DNA from: Closterium sp. Naga37s-1
Taxonomy: Eukaryota; Streptophyta; Zygnematophyceae; Desmidiales; Closteriaceae
NCBI GenBank assembly: GCA_947471745.1
Contig: CANJKZ010000724.1
Coordinates: forward strand, 1,962,501-2,026,500
Length of the DNA stretch: 64,000 bases
Direction: 5' to 3'
This document shows, piece after piece, positions 12,103 to 22,472 of this stretch; within the stretch, counting starts at the first letter, position 1, and each line of letters opens with the position of its first letter. Below the pieces are notes generated by a model, which made no database searches, had not been told where the DNA came from, and worked only from the letters and a program-made list of their open reading frames with translations. The position numbers were made by a program, and so were the translations under genes.

Positions 12103-12159
12103 TGTCAAAAACTAACGAGCAAGAATGATTGCATTGAACAGAAACGTGGTACAAGTACT

Positions 12160-12412
12160 TGTTGGAGTACGCTAGAGCTCGCTCTGGTCTTTATTTTGGT
12201 GTTTTTATATTACTTCTCCATGCTTAGAGAGAGTTACACATTCAGGTTCATTTTAGGTTCATTTCGTAGTTCTTAGTACAAACCGAACACACCCTAGGTT
12301 CAATTAGGGTTTCCAACCCTCTCTCTTTTGTATCTCGACATTTTCTTCCAAGTGTAATTCTTTTCGACCCTACCTAACTCTCTCGCCATCCATGGCTCCT
12401 CTCATCTTAACA
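12160..12412 (+). repeat. 5' LTR (253 bp) of the small nested element
   Basis: It opens TGTTGGAGTACG, closes CATCTTAACA and abuts a primer-binding site. It contains GGTTCAATTAGGGTTTCC with a telo-box (AAACCCTA on the other strand). The 3' partner preserves only the distal 114 bp. Confidence 0.8.
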
Positions 12413-13209
12413 TGGTATTCAGAGCGTAGTCATAGGCGTTTCATACTTATCCGTATTTCTTAGATAATCTCCGGCCCTTAGGCCATTTCTGCGCTACTTA
12501 GCTAGACGGTTTTTTATTACCTCCTTTCTTTCCCATCACTCTTAAAAAAATTGCATTTTTTTTTGTCACATTATACTCTCGCGAATCCCTCAATCCAGTC
12601 CGTAGCGCGTCGCCATACCGCCCTTATCACTCTCCCGCGCCTTCCCATTCGTCGCGCCTCCTTCTCCTCCCGTTTCTGACGGTCGCGCGCCCATTTCCGC
12701 CCAAAGCGCGCTCTGCCGTCCCCCCCCTTCCCCCGTCCCGTCGCGCGCGCATTGCGCTCCCGCAGCCGCGCGCGCTAAGCACCGTCCAGCAGCGCGCGCG
12801 CCTGCCCTTCCTTGCGGCGCGCCCTGCCCTTCCTCAATCCGCCCCTTCCCTCACCCTCCTCCTCCTTCCCTCTCTCATTTGTGCTTCCCCCACTACCTCA
12901 CCTCTTCCTCCTCCTATTTTCTCTCCCCATCTGCTGCGGCTCGCAGCTCCTTGTGGCGCGCCCTGCCCTTCCCACAATCCGCCCCTTCACCCTCCTCCTC
13001 CTCTCCTCTCTCCCATTAGTTCCCTCTCCACTATCTCACCCCTCCTCCACCTCTTTCCTCTCTTCATCTGCTGCAGCTGGTAGCTGATTGTGTTGTGTAG
13101 CTGTTGTTCCTCCACACCTTCCCTCCTCCTCAACATCCTCCTCTCAACTGCTCAACTGCAAACTCTTCACAATTCTCCCTCCTCCTCTTATTTCTCCCTT
13201 CAGCTTCAC

Positions 13210-13515
13210 AGCAGCAGACTTCTCCGCCGCTATCCCTCCTCCTCTGGTTTCTCCCCCCATCGGCGCAGCAGCAGACTACTCCGCCATTTTCCCTCCTCCT
13301 CTGGTTTCTCCCTTCATCGGCTCAGCAGCAGACTACTTCGCCATTTTCCCTCCTCCTCTGGTTTCTCCCAGCATCGGCTCAGCAGCAGACTACTCCGCCA
13401 CTTTCCCTCCTCCTCTTGTTTCTCCCCTCAGCAGCTCAGCAGCAGACTACTCCGCCACTTTCCCTCCTCCTCTTGTTTCTCCCCTCAGCGGCTCAGCAGC
13501 AGACTACCCTGCCCT
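13210..13515 (+). repeat. 57-bp tandem repeat, about five units
   Basis: Units contain CCTCCTCCTCTGGTTTCTCCC followed by GCTCAGCAGCAGACTACT. The unit length is divisible by three, so all three plus frames stay open and give Ser/Pro/Leu-rich repeats. No known domain is recognised. Confidence 0.85.
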
Positions 13516-16129
13516 TATTCCTCCGCCTCTTATACCTCTCCCCACATCTGCTCTGCAGCTGTTTCCTCCTCCTCATGGCGACCTCTCTCGCCCTCCCCTC
13601 CCTCCCTCTGCTGGTCCTTCAGCTTGCGCCCGATGGCAGTGCAGTCAACTTCCCCAGTTGGCTGAACTGTCTTGAGCGCACGCTGTCTAGCACCCTAGTG
13701 AGTGGCTTTAACCTCTGGTTTGTCACCCAGCAGAGTGGTTCTGGCGCCATTCCTACCTCTCCCTCTGCACCCACCTCTTCCTCCTCTGACCCCTATGCTG
13801 ATGGCCTCCGTGCTGCCATTGCCGAAACTGAGCGGCTTGTGGCCACGGCGCAAGCCACCGCCACGGCTGCTCCTGACAATGCTGCTGCCCGTGACTTAGC
13901 TCGTATTCTTGCTGAGTCCCTTGAGAGCACCCGCAAGCGCCTCACTGAGCACCTCGCTGCCCCTTCTCCTCGCTCTGCCTCTACGCCCCTTCTCCTCGCT
14001 CTGCCTCTACGCCCCTTTCCTCTGCTCCATCTCACTCTGACCTTCTCGCTGACTGGCATGTTCAATTAGGGTTTCCAACCCTCTCTCTTTTGTATCTCGA
14101 CATTTTCTTCCTAGTGTAATTCTTTTCGACCCTACCTAACTCTCTCGCCATCCATGGCTCCTCTCATCTTAATAGTACTAACCCTAATTGGGTTGTACCC
14201 CATATAGGCTACCCCACTACAGCCTACAAAACATAAGCATCATTATAGTTTGACACACCCCCATAGGCAAAATGGGGGAGAGCAAGAGGTCACAAGACCA
14301 GTCAAGAAAAGCAAAGTAAGCTCAGGGTGGATCACGAAGTCACCACGCATCCTGAGCACAAGCAAATGGCCACAAGGCCAGTTCACATGCAGAGTTATAT
14401 ATAAAGGAGAACAAACAGAGTGCTCTGGTCGGTGTCTCCCGGGCGCAACGTAACGTGCCAGGATGCTAAGAGGGTAAGCAAGGTCACGTCGAGTGCAGGT
14501 CATCAGGTACATGAGGCAGCCCACAAGCTCTGGATACGGGCCATTCGGCTCTACGGACTCGTCCGAAGGTGGAGCTGAGAGTGAGTGACCGGTACGCAGA
14601 GGAGTGGACTATGGCGAGGACCAAGTGAAGCCGAAGCGCTGAAGGACCTGCTGCACCATGTGTGACTGAGTCAGGGTGATGGTGCGGCGTGCTCTGTCCC
14701 GGGTGATCTGCAAGCCAAGATAGATGCGAATCTCACCTAGGTCTGTGCACGTGTGTCTCTTCTGCAGCTCCGACTTCACTAGAGTCAGTGCCTCAGTGTC
14801 AGAAGTGGCAAAAACCAAGTCGTCAACGTACACGAGGATGTAGAACGGCGGCAGCGAAGTGTCAGTGCGCAGAAACAGCGACGGGCCAGCAGTCGAAGGA
14901 GCAAACCCAAGAGCCGCAAGTGTCGTCCTCAGTGTGTCGTGCCACTCACGAGGCGCCTGGCGGAGACCATAGACTGGCCGCCGGAGGCTCCACTGGGTAC
15001 CTGCAGGAAACGACCTAGTGAAGCCAGGTGGGCGGCGCAGCCAGATCTCCTCGTGCAGAGGTCCCTGTAAGAAAGCTGTGCTGAACTCAAGAGAGTGAAG
15101 CTCGTAGTCACGCTGAGCGGCGACGTGCAGCAGCACCCGAAGAGTGGTCATCTTCGGGGTAGGGGAGAAGGTCTGGAAAAAGTCAACTCCCTGTCGCTGA
15201 CTAAAGCCTCTAGCAACGTAACGAGCCTTGAAGACAGGCGGAGAACCTGGCAGCCGCTTCACCCCGAAAATCCACATGCCATCTACTATGTTCGCCCCAA
15301 GAGGGGGAACTCTGTTGACGAAAGTGCCTGTGGACTTCCAGGATGCCATCTGTGCGTCCATGGCTGTCTGCCACTGAGAGGAGTAGGGACCCGTAATCGC
15401 CTCTGCGTAAGAGCGCGGTGTCGGGATGTCTGGTGCATCCGGGTCTCCCTCAGGTGCAAGCAGCATGGACACGAGATGAGGTACAGCAGCTGCAAGACAC
15501 TCAAAGTCCTCCTGCCTGTCCTCAAGGACGTCCGTGCCAAGAGCACACTCACCCCCGACGGACGGAGGACAGACAGACTCAGACTCAGCAACAAGACTAT
15601 CTGCGTAGTCGAGACGACGGTTAGCAGCAAAGTCGACAAGCTCAACAACTAGGGCAGACGCAACAGTGGACTCAAACAAAGGGTCGGTGACAACAGTGGC
15701 TAGGAGACGGGTGACAATAGGACTGGCAGCACGAATTAAGTCAGACTCAGGGTCTGGACCGTCAGGAAGAGAGGACGCAGGAGGAGACGGCAGGGGAACT
15801 CGCAGTGGAACAGAGGAAGGACGAAGTGTCATAGTGTGAGTGCCGGGGATAGGAGGAGGACACGGACGCGGATCACGACTACCAGTGCGACCAGCGCGAA
15901 TAGGCGAGGCAGGGCGAGATGCAGGCTCACGACGCTCTGTAAGAGAGTCTGTCTGCTCAGTGTGAGGAGAAGGAGCAGGCAGTGGGAAGGCTGGCTGTAA
16001 CTGTGGCTGTGACTGGTCTGGCGGTGGACACAGTAGAGGTGGAGTAAGGTCAGTAGAAGACGGGAGACCAAGAACCTGGCGAAGCAGTGGAACGGAGTAC
16101 GGTCGCGGCCGCACAGCGCCTCCAGCACC

Positions 16130-16720
16130 AGTAGCGACAGCTCCAGCACCCCCAGCGCCAGCACCTCCATCTCCAGGGTCTCTAGCTCCAGCACCTGCAG
16201 CACCACCAGCTCCAGCAGCTCCAGCACCTCCAGCACCTCCAGTACCTCCAGCACCTCCAGTACCTCCAGCAGCAGAAGCACCACCAGCTTCGGCAGCTCC
16301 AGTACCTCCAGCACGAGCACCTCCAGGACCAGCAGCTCCAGCACCTCCAGCACCTCTAGTAGCAGCAGCACCACCAGCTCCGGCAGCTCCAGTACCTCCA
16401 GTAAGAGCACCTCCAGGACCAGCAGCTCCAGCAGCTCTAGCACCTCCAGCACCTCCAGTAGCAGCAGTACCACCAGCTCCGACAGATCCAGTACCTCCAG
16501 TGCGAGCACCTCCTGGACCAGCAGCTCCAGCACCTGCAATACCTCCAGCTCCAGTGCCTCCAGCTCCAGAGCCCGCAGCACCACCATCTCCAGCAGCTCC
16601 AGAACCTCCAGCACGAGCACCTCCAGGACCAGCAGTGCCAGCACCACCAACACCTCTAGCACCAGCAGCACCAGTGCCTCCAGCACTGGCGCCTGCAGCA
16701 GCAGGGCCTCAAGCTCCAGC
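16130..16720 (-). repeat. Ala/Pro/Gly low-complexity linker repeat
   Basis: Dense repeats of CCAGCACCTCCAG and CCAGCAGCTCCAG (plus strand) lie between integrase and RT. Equivalent low-complexity linkers occur at the same place in the related elements (about 27.0-27.65, 38.4-39.0, 51.35-51.95 and 60.3-60.9 kb), so the linker is a family trait. Confidence 0.75.
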
Positions 16721-17004
16721 AGCGCGACTCCGAAGGCGGGTGCACCAAGCGTACCACTCGCGCAGCTGCTGTGGTGAGAGAGGCTCCCGCCGGCTAGAAT
16801 GCTAGGGCGAGGCACCAGTAGGACCTCCAAGACTAGTAGCTTCAGCACCCCCAGTACCTCTTGTACCAGCAGTACCTCTAGAGCCTCCAGGACTAGCAGC
16901 TCCAGGGCCTCCAGCTCCAGCAGTGCCACTTCGAAGGTGTGTGCGTCGAGTGTACCACTCGCACAGCTACTATGGTGAGAGAGGCTCCCGTAGTGTAGAC
17001 GCAG

Positions 17005-17235
17005 TACCCCTAGGCTCAGCACTCCCAGACTCAGCACCCGCAGGCTCAGCACCCCCAGGCTCCGCACGCTCAGACTTAGCAACCCCAGGCTCCACACCCG
17101 CAGGCTCAGCACCCCCAGGCTCCGCACGCTCAGGCTCAGCACCCCCGGGCTCCGCACTCGCAGGCTCAGCACCTCCAGGCTCCGCACGCTCAGGCTCCGC
17201 AACCGTAGGCTCAGCACCCCCAGACGCAGCACCCC
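17005..17235 (-). repeat. GGCTCAGCACCCCCA-type short tandem repeat
   Basis: A 15-bp unit related to GGCTCAGCACCCCCA is repeated with variants, encoding Gly-Ala-Glu-Pro pentads (GGAEP) on the minus strand. The same pentad array occurs in the sister elements near 27.4-27.65, 51.35-51.53 and 60.31-60.52 kb. Confidence 0.75.
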
Positions 17236-19386
17236 GAGAAGCACCAGCGTCACCAGTGACCTCGACAGGCTCAACCAAGGGGATTAGGTCTACCTGAGAC
17301 ACACCTGAAGGAGCAGGACCCTGAGGGGGGAGGGGGTCTACCGGAGGGGGACCTGGGCGAGGAAGAGCGGCGGGGGGGGGGGAGAGGGGCAGTGCGGTAG
17401 GGGAAGAGACGGTAAAAGGGAACCGACTCGTCAAACGTTACATCTTGAGAGGGCAGGACACGGCGCGAGGTGGGGTGGTAACACTGCCAGCCAGGCGCGT
17501 CAGGGGGGAAGCCAAGGAAGACGCAGGGAATGGGGACAAAGGCACGAGAACCCCAGACCCGGAACACCGACGCATCGCCAACCTCCCCCGACCAACGCAG
17601 TGTAGGCGAGGTCTCCAGAAAGGAGACACGGGGCCAGAGGTTGAGCTGATGCGCGGCGTACCAGACTGCAAACGGCCACAGAAAATGGGGAGCAGCCGCA
17701 TGGATCATGGAGGTACGAGCGACCTCCATGACTAAGCCAATGCGGCGCTCACCAACCCCATTCTGGTGCGGAGAGGCCGGAAGCGTGAACGACTGGAGGA
17801 TGCCCTCCCCACGACAAAAGTCCCGCAAGAGGTCGGAGGAAAACTCACCACCTCTGTCAGAGTGCAGACGCAGGACAGGAAGGTCCTCACGGAACCGCTC
17901 ACGGAGCTGGAGATGGACTTCGCGGATCTAAGGGATCAAGAAATCATGGACCTCACCCTTGCTGTGCAAGGGGAAGACTGTGGTGTAACGCGTGTAGGCG
18001 TCAACAACCAGCAGAAAGTATCGCTCGCGGCCCTGTCCCTAGAAGCGGGCTGGGCCCCACACGTCCATGTGGAGAGTCTGCAAGGGAGCAGTCGTCGGGG
18101 GAAACAAGGAGGAGTGAGGAGCGGCGCGCTGCCGCCCCTCGACGCAAGGAAGGCAGGGCGGGGCAGGCGAGCGCGGGAGGGGGGGCAGATACCTGGGATG
18201 GCCAGAGACAAGGAGGCGGGAGTGCATGCCACGGAGGCGTGGCAGGGAGGGGTGACCAAGGCGGTGGTGCCAAAGGAGAGTCTGGTGCGACAGGAGGCGA
18301 CACGAACAGGGGGCTGCTAGCTGACGTGACGCAGACGCAGACGCAGCTACCTGAGGAGGCTCAGTAGTCAGTGTGTACAGGCTCGACCCAGGCCGACGGG
18401 TGAACGTGGCCAGGTGACGGCCCGTCCGTGCACACGTGCAGATCGCCACACACTGTCATCCAGGGGTAAAGGTATCAACCCAAGCATCCTGAAGGGCGGC
18501 GTTACTCACCAAGTTCGTAGAGAACGAGGGGAGGTGAAGACCTGACAGTGAGCCAGACAGAACCGCCGGACACGTGAGAACAGTGGAAGAACGTGCAAGA
18601 GCCGGGCCCCCAGAGGGGTTAGCTAGAGAGACTGCAACCGGTGCTGCGAGTGGTGTGACTGTGGTGCTGTCGCGAAAGAGGCAGCGGGAAGAACCTGAGT
18701 CAAGCGTGAAGGTGGTCAAGGCCTCAGGAGGCGCAGTACCAGAGAGAGCAGACTCACTAGCACCTAGAGCAGCAGCCTCTATACCAGGGTCGGGCGGCAC
18801 ACACAGGTAACAGTCACCCTCAGTACCAATAGTCAAAGCATACATGGCAGTAAGGATAGCGTCATAGTCTAAAGCAAAGATATCCACACCCTGCCTAAGC
18901 AGCTCTAGCCAGCGGGGGAGCTCAGCCGCGTCGCCAAACTCTGCGTGCCAGGCGTCGCTCAGACAGGAGAAGCAGCGGGACTGTGTGTGACCAACTGTCC
19001 CGCAAGTCTGACCAGCCCGATCACCTGTGCGAATGACGTACGGGCAGCGAGCACTACTCCGAGACGCCCCACACTGAGCGTACCACTCACGAAGCTGCTG
19101 GGCCGTAAGGGTCTCGCGCGCACGCCGCCGCAGCTGCACCAGGCTACCGCCAGAAACTCCCCACTGAATGGCTGCACAGCGACTGCCACTACTGCCACCG
19201 CCACCACTCCTACTAGCGTACCACTCACGAAGCTGCTTGGGCGTAAGGGTCTCGCGCGGACGCCGCTGCAGCTGCATCTGGCCACCGCCAGAAAGTCCCC
19301 ACCGAGCAGCTCCACAGCGACAGCTACTATGGCCGCCACCACTCCCACAGCTGCCACCACCACCGCCACCACTCCCGCCGCTACTA

Positions 19387-19913
19387 CCGTATTACCCCGG
19401 ATATAAGCGCACCTGCGCTTATAATAAAACAGTGTTTTTTTGGGGGGTGCGCTTATAATTGAGTAAAAATTATAAGCGCATGCGCTTATAATATAACAAA
19501 TACAAATATATATTTCAATGCACCAAATTGTACATCTCATCCTTCAGTGTTCAATCGAATCGAAATTGTAGAAAGTCACATGTCAAAATCGCGCGCGGGC
19601 GATTCTTCGCGAGCGCCCAGAGGCAAAATACAGTGTAAAATTGAGGGCGTGCCAGCTCGTGCTGACTGGACGCGCAGGATGTGAGGGGTCTTCGAAAGTC
19701 AATGTAAGCGAAAATGGGTTGTGGCCTCGCTGCAAAACTGAGATTCGTTACCGTTTTAATGAAGAATTATAAATAAAATTACACATGCGCTTATAATATA
19801 TCAGGGTTTTATAAGGGGTGCGCTTATAATTGAGGATCGGCCATAAGCGCATTGCTCCAGATACAAGCGCATGCGCTTTTAATAGGCCTGCGCTTATATC
19901 CGGGGCCATACGG
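19387..19913. mobile_element. MITE-like DNA transposon with long inverted ends
   Basis: The ends are inverted repeats: left CCGTATTACCCCGGATATAA, right complement CCGTATGGCCCCGGATATAA, with GCGCA following in both. Flanking TA dinucleotides (19385-19386 and 19914-19915) fit a TA target duplication as in Tc1/mariner-type elements. The interior is AT-rich and holds about ten direct and inverted copies of GCGCTTATAA near both ends. No coding region is seen. It lies between the gag remnant and leader of its Copia host. The superfamily assignment is tentative. Confidence 0.65.
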
Positions 19914-20009
19914 TATGAAGATAAGCCGCACGGAGGGAAGGTAGGGCGGCGAGAAGGCACTAGGGTAGGTCTGGGCGGCGCACGGTCAGGAGCAGGGCGG
20001 AGCGCGGGC

Positions 20010-20760
20010 AGCAGGGGTGGCGCGCGGAAAGGCAGGATGGTGTGCTGGGCTGCAAGGGGGCAGCGCGCGGGCTGCAAGGGCGGCGCACGGGCTACAGGGC
20101 GGCGCGTGGGCTGCCAGGGTGGCGCGCGGGCTGCAGACGGGCGGCTCGCGGATATGTAGGGGCGGCGCGCGGCCAGACAGGGGCGACGCGCGGCCAGCAG
20201 GGCGGTGCGCGGGGCTACAAGGGGCGGCGCGCGGGCTGCCAGGGTGGCGCGCGGGTAGGCAGGGGCGGCGCGCGGGCAGGCAGGGGCGGCGTGCGGCCAG
20301 GCAGGGGTGGCGCGCGGCCAGCAGGGCAGTGCGCGGGGCTACAAGAGGCAGCGCGCGGGCTGCAAGGGCGGCACACGGGCTGCAGAGGGTAGCGCGCTGC
20401 CAGTAGAGAGGCGCGCATGCTGCAGACGGGCGGCGCGCGGGCTGCAAACGGGCGTCTCGCGAGCTGCAGGCGGGCGACGTGCGGGCTGCAGACGGGCGGT
20501 GCGCGGGCTGCAGACAGGCGATGCGCGGGTGGTGTGCGCGGGGCAGCGCGACGCGGGGCAGGGCAGAGCGTGCGCGGGGCAGGGCGACGCGTGGTAGGGT
20601 AGGGCGTGCGCGGGGTGGCGCGACGCGTGGCAGGGCAGGGCGTGCGCGGGGCAGCGCGACGCGGGGCAGGGCAGGGCGTGCGCGGGGCAGCGCGACGTGG
20701 GGCAGGGCAGGGCGTGCGCGGGGCAGCGCGACGCAGGGCAGGGCAGGGCGTGAGGTAGTG
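20010..20760. repeat. GC-rich tandem-repeat leader (GGCGCGCGGGCTGCA family)
   Basis: Irregular repeats of GGCGCGCGGGCTGCAAGG change near 20530 into repeats of GCGGGGCAGCGCGACGCGG. They fill the space between the primer site and the gag remnant of the Copia element. All frames are open by composition, and no protein is supported. Confidence 0.8.
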
Positions 20761-20836
20761 CGGTAATCGCAGTCGGTCACTAGCTAATGGTGGGCCCGAA
20801 AAAAAACGGTCCTACGGAGCTACTGCTCTGAAACCA

Positions 20837-20969
20837 TGTCAGAAACTAACGAGCAGGAATGATTGCATGGAATAGAAACATGGTACAAGTACTAACCCTA
20901 ATTGGTTTGTACCCCATATAGGCTACCCCACTACAACCTACACAACATAAGCATCATTATGGTTTGACA
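20837..20969 (-). repeat. 5' LTR (133 bp) of the Copia element at 12103-20969
   Basis: TGTCAGAAAC...GGTTTGACA on the plus strand. It contains CTAACCCTAATTGG, a telo-box-like core. It is followed by the target duplication TCGTG. Confidence 0.9.
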
Positions 20970-21215
20970 TCGTGTTGCGATGGCGTTCCGCATGACATGA
21001 CGATCGGCTCGTCCGATTGTGAAGGTGCATTTGCTGGTGCTGGCAATGGTGCATTTGCCGATAACTGTTGCAGCGCGGAGTCGCGTTCCGCCGTGAGCGT
21101 CTCAATTTTGAGCGTCGATTCTTGCAGCTGGCGCACAATTTTGTCAAGGCGCGTCTGCATGAGGCCTTCGAGTGGAATGCGGGCGTTCTCGTCCATGGCG
21201 GGAATGTCGGGCTAG
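20970..21215 (-). pseudogene. Gypsy gag N-terminal remnant
   Basis: The minus-strand translation starts MDENARIPLEGLMQTRLDKI and continues as a coiled-coil-like Leu/Glu/Arg stretch. It lies directly downstream of the Gypsy 5' LTR and primer site, and is cut off from the rest of gag by the Copia insertion that ends at 20969. It is part of the broken Gypsy fossil. Confidence 0.65.
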
Positions 21216-21374
21216 CTCAGCGGGAGCCTCAGTCGTGGCTGGGTATGCTTAGGAGGGAGCACACGAGCAGCGGTGCTTGGTCGCTGAGGGATGTATACCC
21301 CCCCAAAATATGAGAGAATGTGGGAAGCGAAGATGTGGGCGCGGTCCAAAAAAGTCGTGGCCCTGGATACCAAG

Positions 21375-21725
21375 TGTTATGAGTGCAATTGAGTGAGCGA
21401 GTGAAGATTGCACTATCAAAATACACAGTACATTGAGCGAAGGAATGGGCAAATGTTATATATCGAACTAGCGTGGTTACGGTAATGCGTGGAAATGGGG
21501 TGCGCTACGGGCCTAGCGCATAGGTTGGGAATTGTCGAGGCAGAGGATCGGAGCGTGGGTTACCAACCGAGCCGTGAGGTTGGGTCACGATGTGAATAGT
21601 GGCGGGAATAGTGGTCGAGGCGAGTGTCGCGAGTGGTAACGGTGCACTGTTGGGTATTGTTGGTGGGAACAGGCGTGTACGTAGTAAGCACGGGCGCGAA
21701 ATAAGGAAAATTCATTTTCCTTACA
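21375..21725 (-). repeat. 5' LTR (351 bp) of the Gypsy element
   Basis: TGTTATGAGTGC...TTCCTTACA on the plus strand. On the minus strand it is followed by CTTGGTATCCAGGGCC, a primer-site-like sequence. It matches the 3' LTR with roughly ten percent difference. Confidence 0.8.
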
Positions 21726-22028
21726 GTTCTACTACTAAACTTGTTTCTTGGTATTCCCAAGTTTGTGTGTTTAGTATCATCACCATTTGTGTTGGGTTGC
21801 GTAGCAACTTTATACATTTATTTTCGCTTTTCAAGGAACTTCTGTGAACATTGATTTTTCCCACATCAATTTTGGAAGAATCACCGTTCACATAAGTTCC
21901 ACCGAATGTGAAACCAAATTTACCCAATCATTCTTTAGTAATCAATAAATACGGCGAATGGAACAATTGGTTGGACCAAAAAGTAGAACACAAACGAGGA
22001 CCACACTTACCAAGACACACGCAAATTA
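21726..22028. other. AT-rich non-coding stretch downstream of the Ulp1-AP2 gene
   Basis: AT-rich sequence between the Gypsy LTR and the stop codon of the AP2-like exon. On the minus strand it would be the 3' UTR or following intergenic DNA. A good donor-like TTGGTAAGTG sits just after the stop codon region (about 22007-22016). No polyadenylation signal could be assigned with confidence. Confidence 0.4.
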
Positions 22029-22301
22029 TCACTCGATCATATTGCCTTTGTATGACGGATCATGTCCCCACACCAGGTGCCACCCAGCCGCGTATGCACG
22101 CGCCGCCTCCACGTCCACCCAGCTGCTGATGGTCGTCTGGGAGTTCGTTTTCCGCTGGAGAACTATTTTTGCTGTCCAGGTGATGCTCGTACTCAACCTC
22201 GTGACGCCGGTGTATTGGGTCTTGATGATATCTGGCTTGCCCCCCTTGCTCTGCAGGTGTGACATGCTCTCAGACGCAGCTGGCCCTCGGTGACTGTGCA
22301 C
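22029..22301 (-). CDS. AP2-like domain, probable C-terminal exon of the Ulp1-type gene
   Basis: The minus-strand translation contains YTGVTRLSTSITWTAKI, then about 20 residues, then EAARAYAAGWHLVWG. The spacing and core residues (YxGV, W-x-A-K-I, EAARAY) match the AP2/ERF DNA-binding fold, although the usual WLGTF segment is replaced by ISSWV. The reading ends at a stop near 22029. The piece lies on the same strand and just downstream of the long repeat exon, but in another frame, so an intron or frame change in 22300-22480 is needed to join them; I could not settle which. AP2-like domains also occur in mobile-element proteins, so a transposon origin is possible. Confidence 0.5.
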   Translation of the reverse strand: MHSHRGPAASESMSHLQSKGGKPDIIKTQYTGVTRLSTSITWTAKIVLQRKTNSQTTISSWVDVEAARAYAAGWHLVWGHDPSYKGNMIE

Positions 22302-22472
22302 CTAACCCGGTGAAGCTGCAGGTCGGGGAAGGTGCGACGTGTGGTACACTCCCAGGTGCAGCGAGGGGTGCGTGATTGGGCACCGGCTCCTGAGTGGCTG
22401 TGGGCACGTTTGAGGTGTGTCGTAACTGCCATGCAGCTGCTCTCGAAACAGCTTCATCATAGTTCGCGCCCG

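Larger units (their letters stand above)
12160..14174 (+). mobile_element. Small non-autonomous LTR element inside the LTR of another
   Basis: GTACT at 12155-12159 and 14175-14179 is a perfect 5-bp duplication, and removing the element restores the interrupted LTR to 133 bp. The 5' LTR is 12160-12412 (TGTTGGAG...TTAACA) and is followed by a primer site TGGTATTCAGAGC. A partial 3' LTR lies at 14061-14174 (2 differences over 114 bp). The interior is pyrimidine-rich with a 57-bp tandem repeat and a short gag-like segment near 13640-13970 (PSWLNCLERTL, followed by a helical Ala/Glu/Arg stretch). No protease, integrase or RT is present. Confidence 0.8.
14600..19290 (-). pseudogene. Copia gag-pol remnant of the element at 12103-20969
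   Basis: On the minus strand the recognisable parts are a Cys-rich gag C-terminal finger (near 19.0 kb), a retropepsin variant (FTLDSGSSRCLF, near 18.7 kb), integrase pieces (WHHRLGHPSL near 18.26 kb; later ASPHQNGVGERRIG near 17.75 kb), a proline/alanine-rich linker (16.1-17.2 kb), and RT (FKARYVARGFSQRQGVDFF near 15.2 kb, YVDD near 14.83 kb). These parts follow the Copia order PR-IN-RT. The copy is a broken fossil with many breaks. Confidence 0.8.
12103..20969 (-). mobile_element. Copia element with 133-bp LTRs, inserted in the Gypsy gag; broken
   Basis: TCGTG at 12098-12102 and 20970-20974 is a perfect 5-bp target duplication. The right (5') LTR is 20837-20969. The left (3') LTR is 12103-12159 plus 14180-14255, interrupted by a smaller element. 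Inside the 5' LTR the primer site reads TGGTTTCAGAGC, followed by the GGGCCCACC box (20789-20797) and a GC-rich repeat leader. Coding remnants (gag C-terminal part, protease, integrase, RT) run right to left. About 9 of 133 LTR positions differ, the highest among the Copia elements. It is broken by many changes and parts of the coding region are missing. It also carries a MITE-like insertion at 19387-19913. Confidence 0.88.
1036..21725 (-). mobile_element. Old Ty3/Gypsy LTR retrotransposon, broken, carrying nested insertions
   Basis: On the minus strand the parts are: 5' LTR 21375-21725; a primer site beginning TGGTATCC just inside it; gag start near 21.0-21.2 kb; gag 11.3-12.1 kb; retropepsin (DGGASHGLI) near 10.8-11.1 kb; RT split between 10.1-10.3 and 3.1-3.68 kb; RNase H near 2.7-3.1 kb; integrase 1.6-2.6 kb; a purine tract at 1322-1345; and the 3' LTR ending at 1321. 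The order PR-RT-RH-IN identifies Gypsy. No chromodomain is visible after the integrase. About one base in ten differs between the LTRs, so it is the oldest retroelement here. It is heavily broken (roughly ten breaks) and split by two large insertions. Confidence 0.85.

Noticed and set aside
15829-17297. Long leucine/serine-rich frame on the minus strand and alanine/proline-rich frames on the plus strand
   Set aside because: These are by-products of the repetitive integrase-RT linker of a Copia element. The true gag-pol frame lies elsewhere and the same artefact recurs in every sister element.
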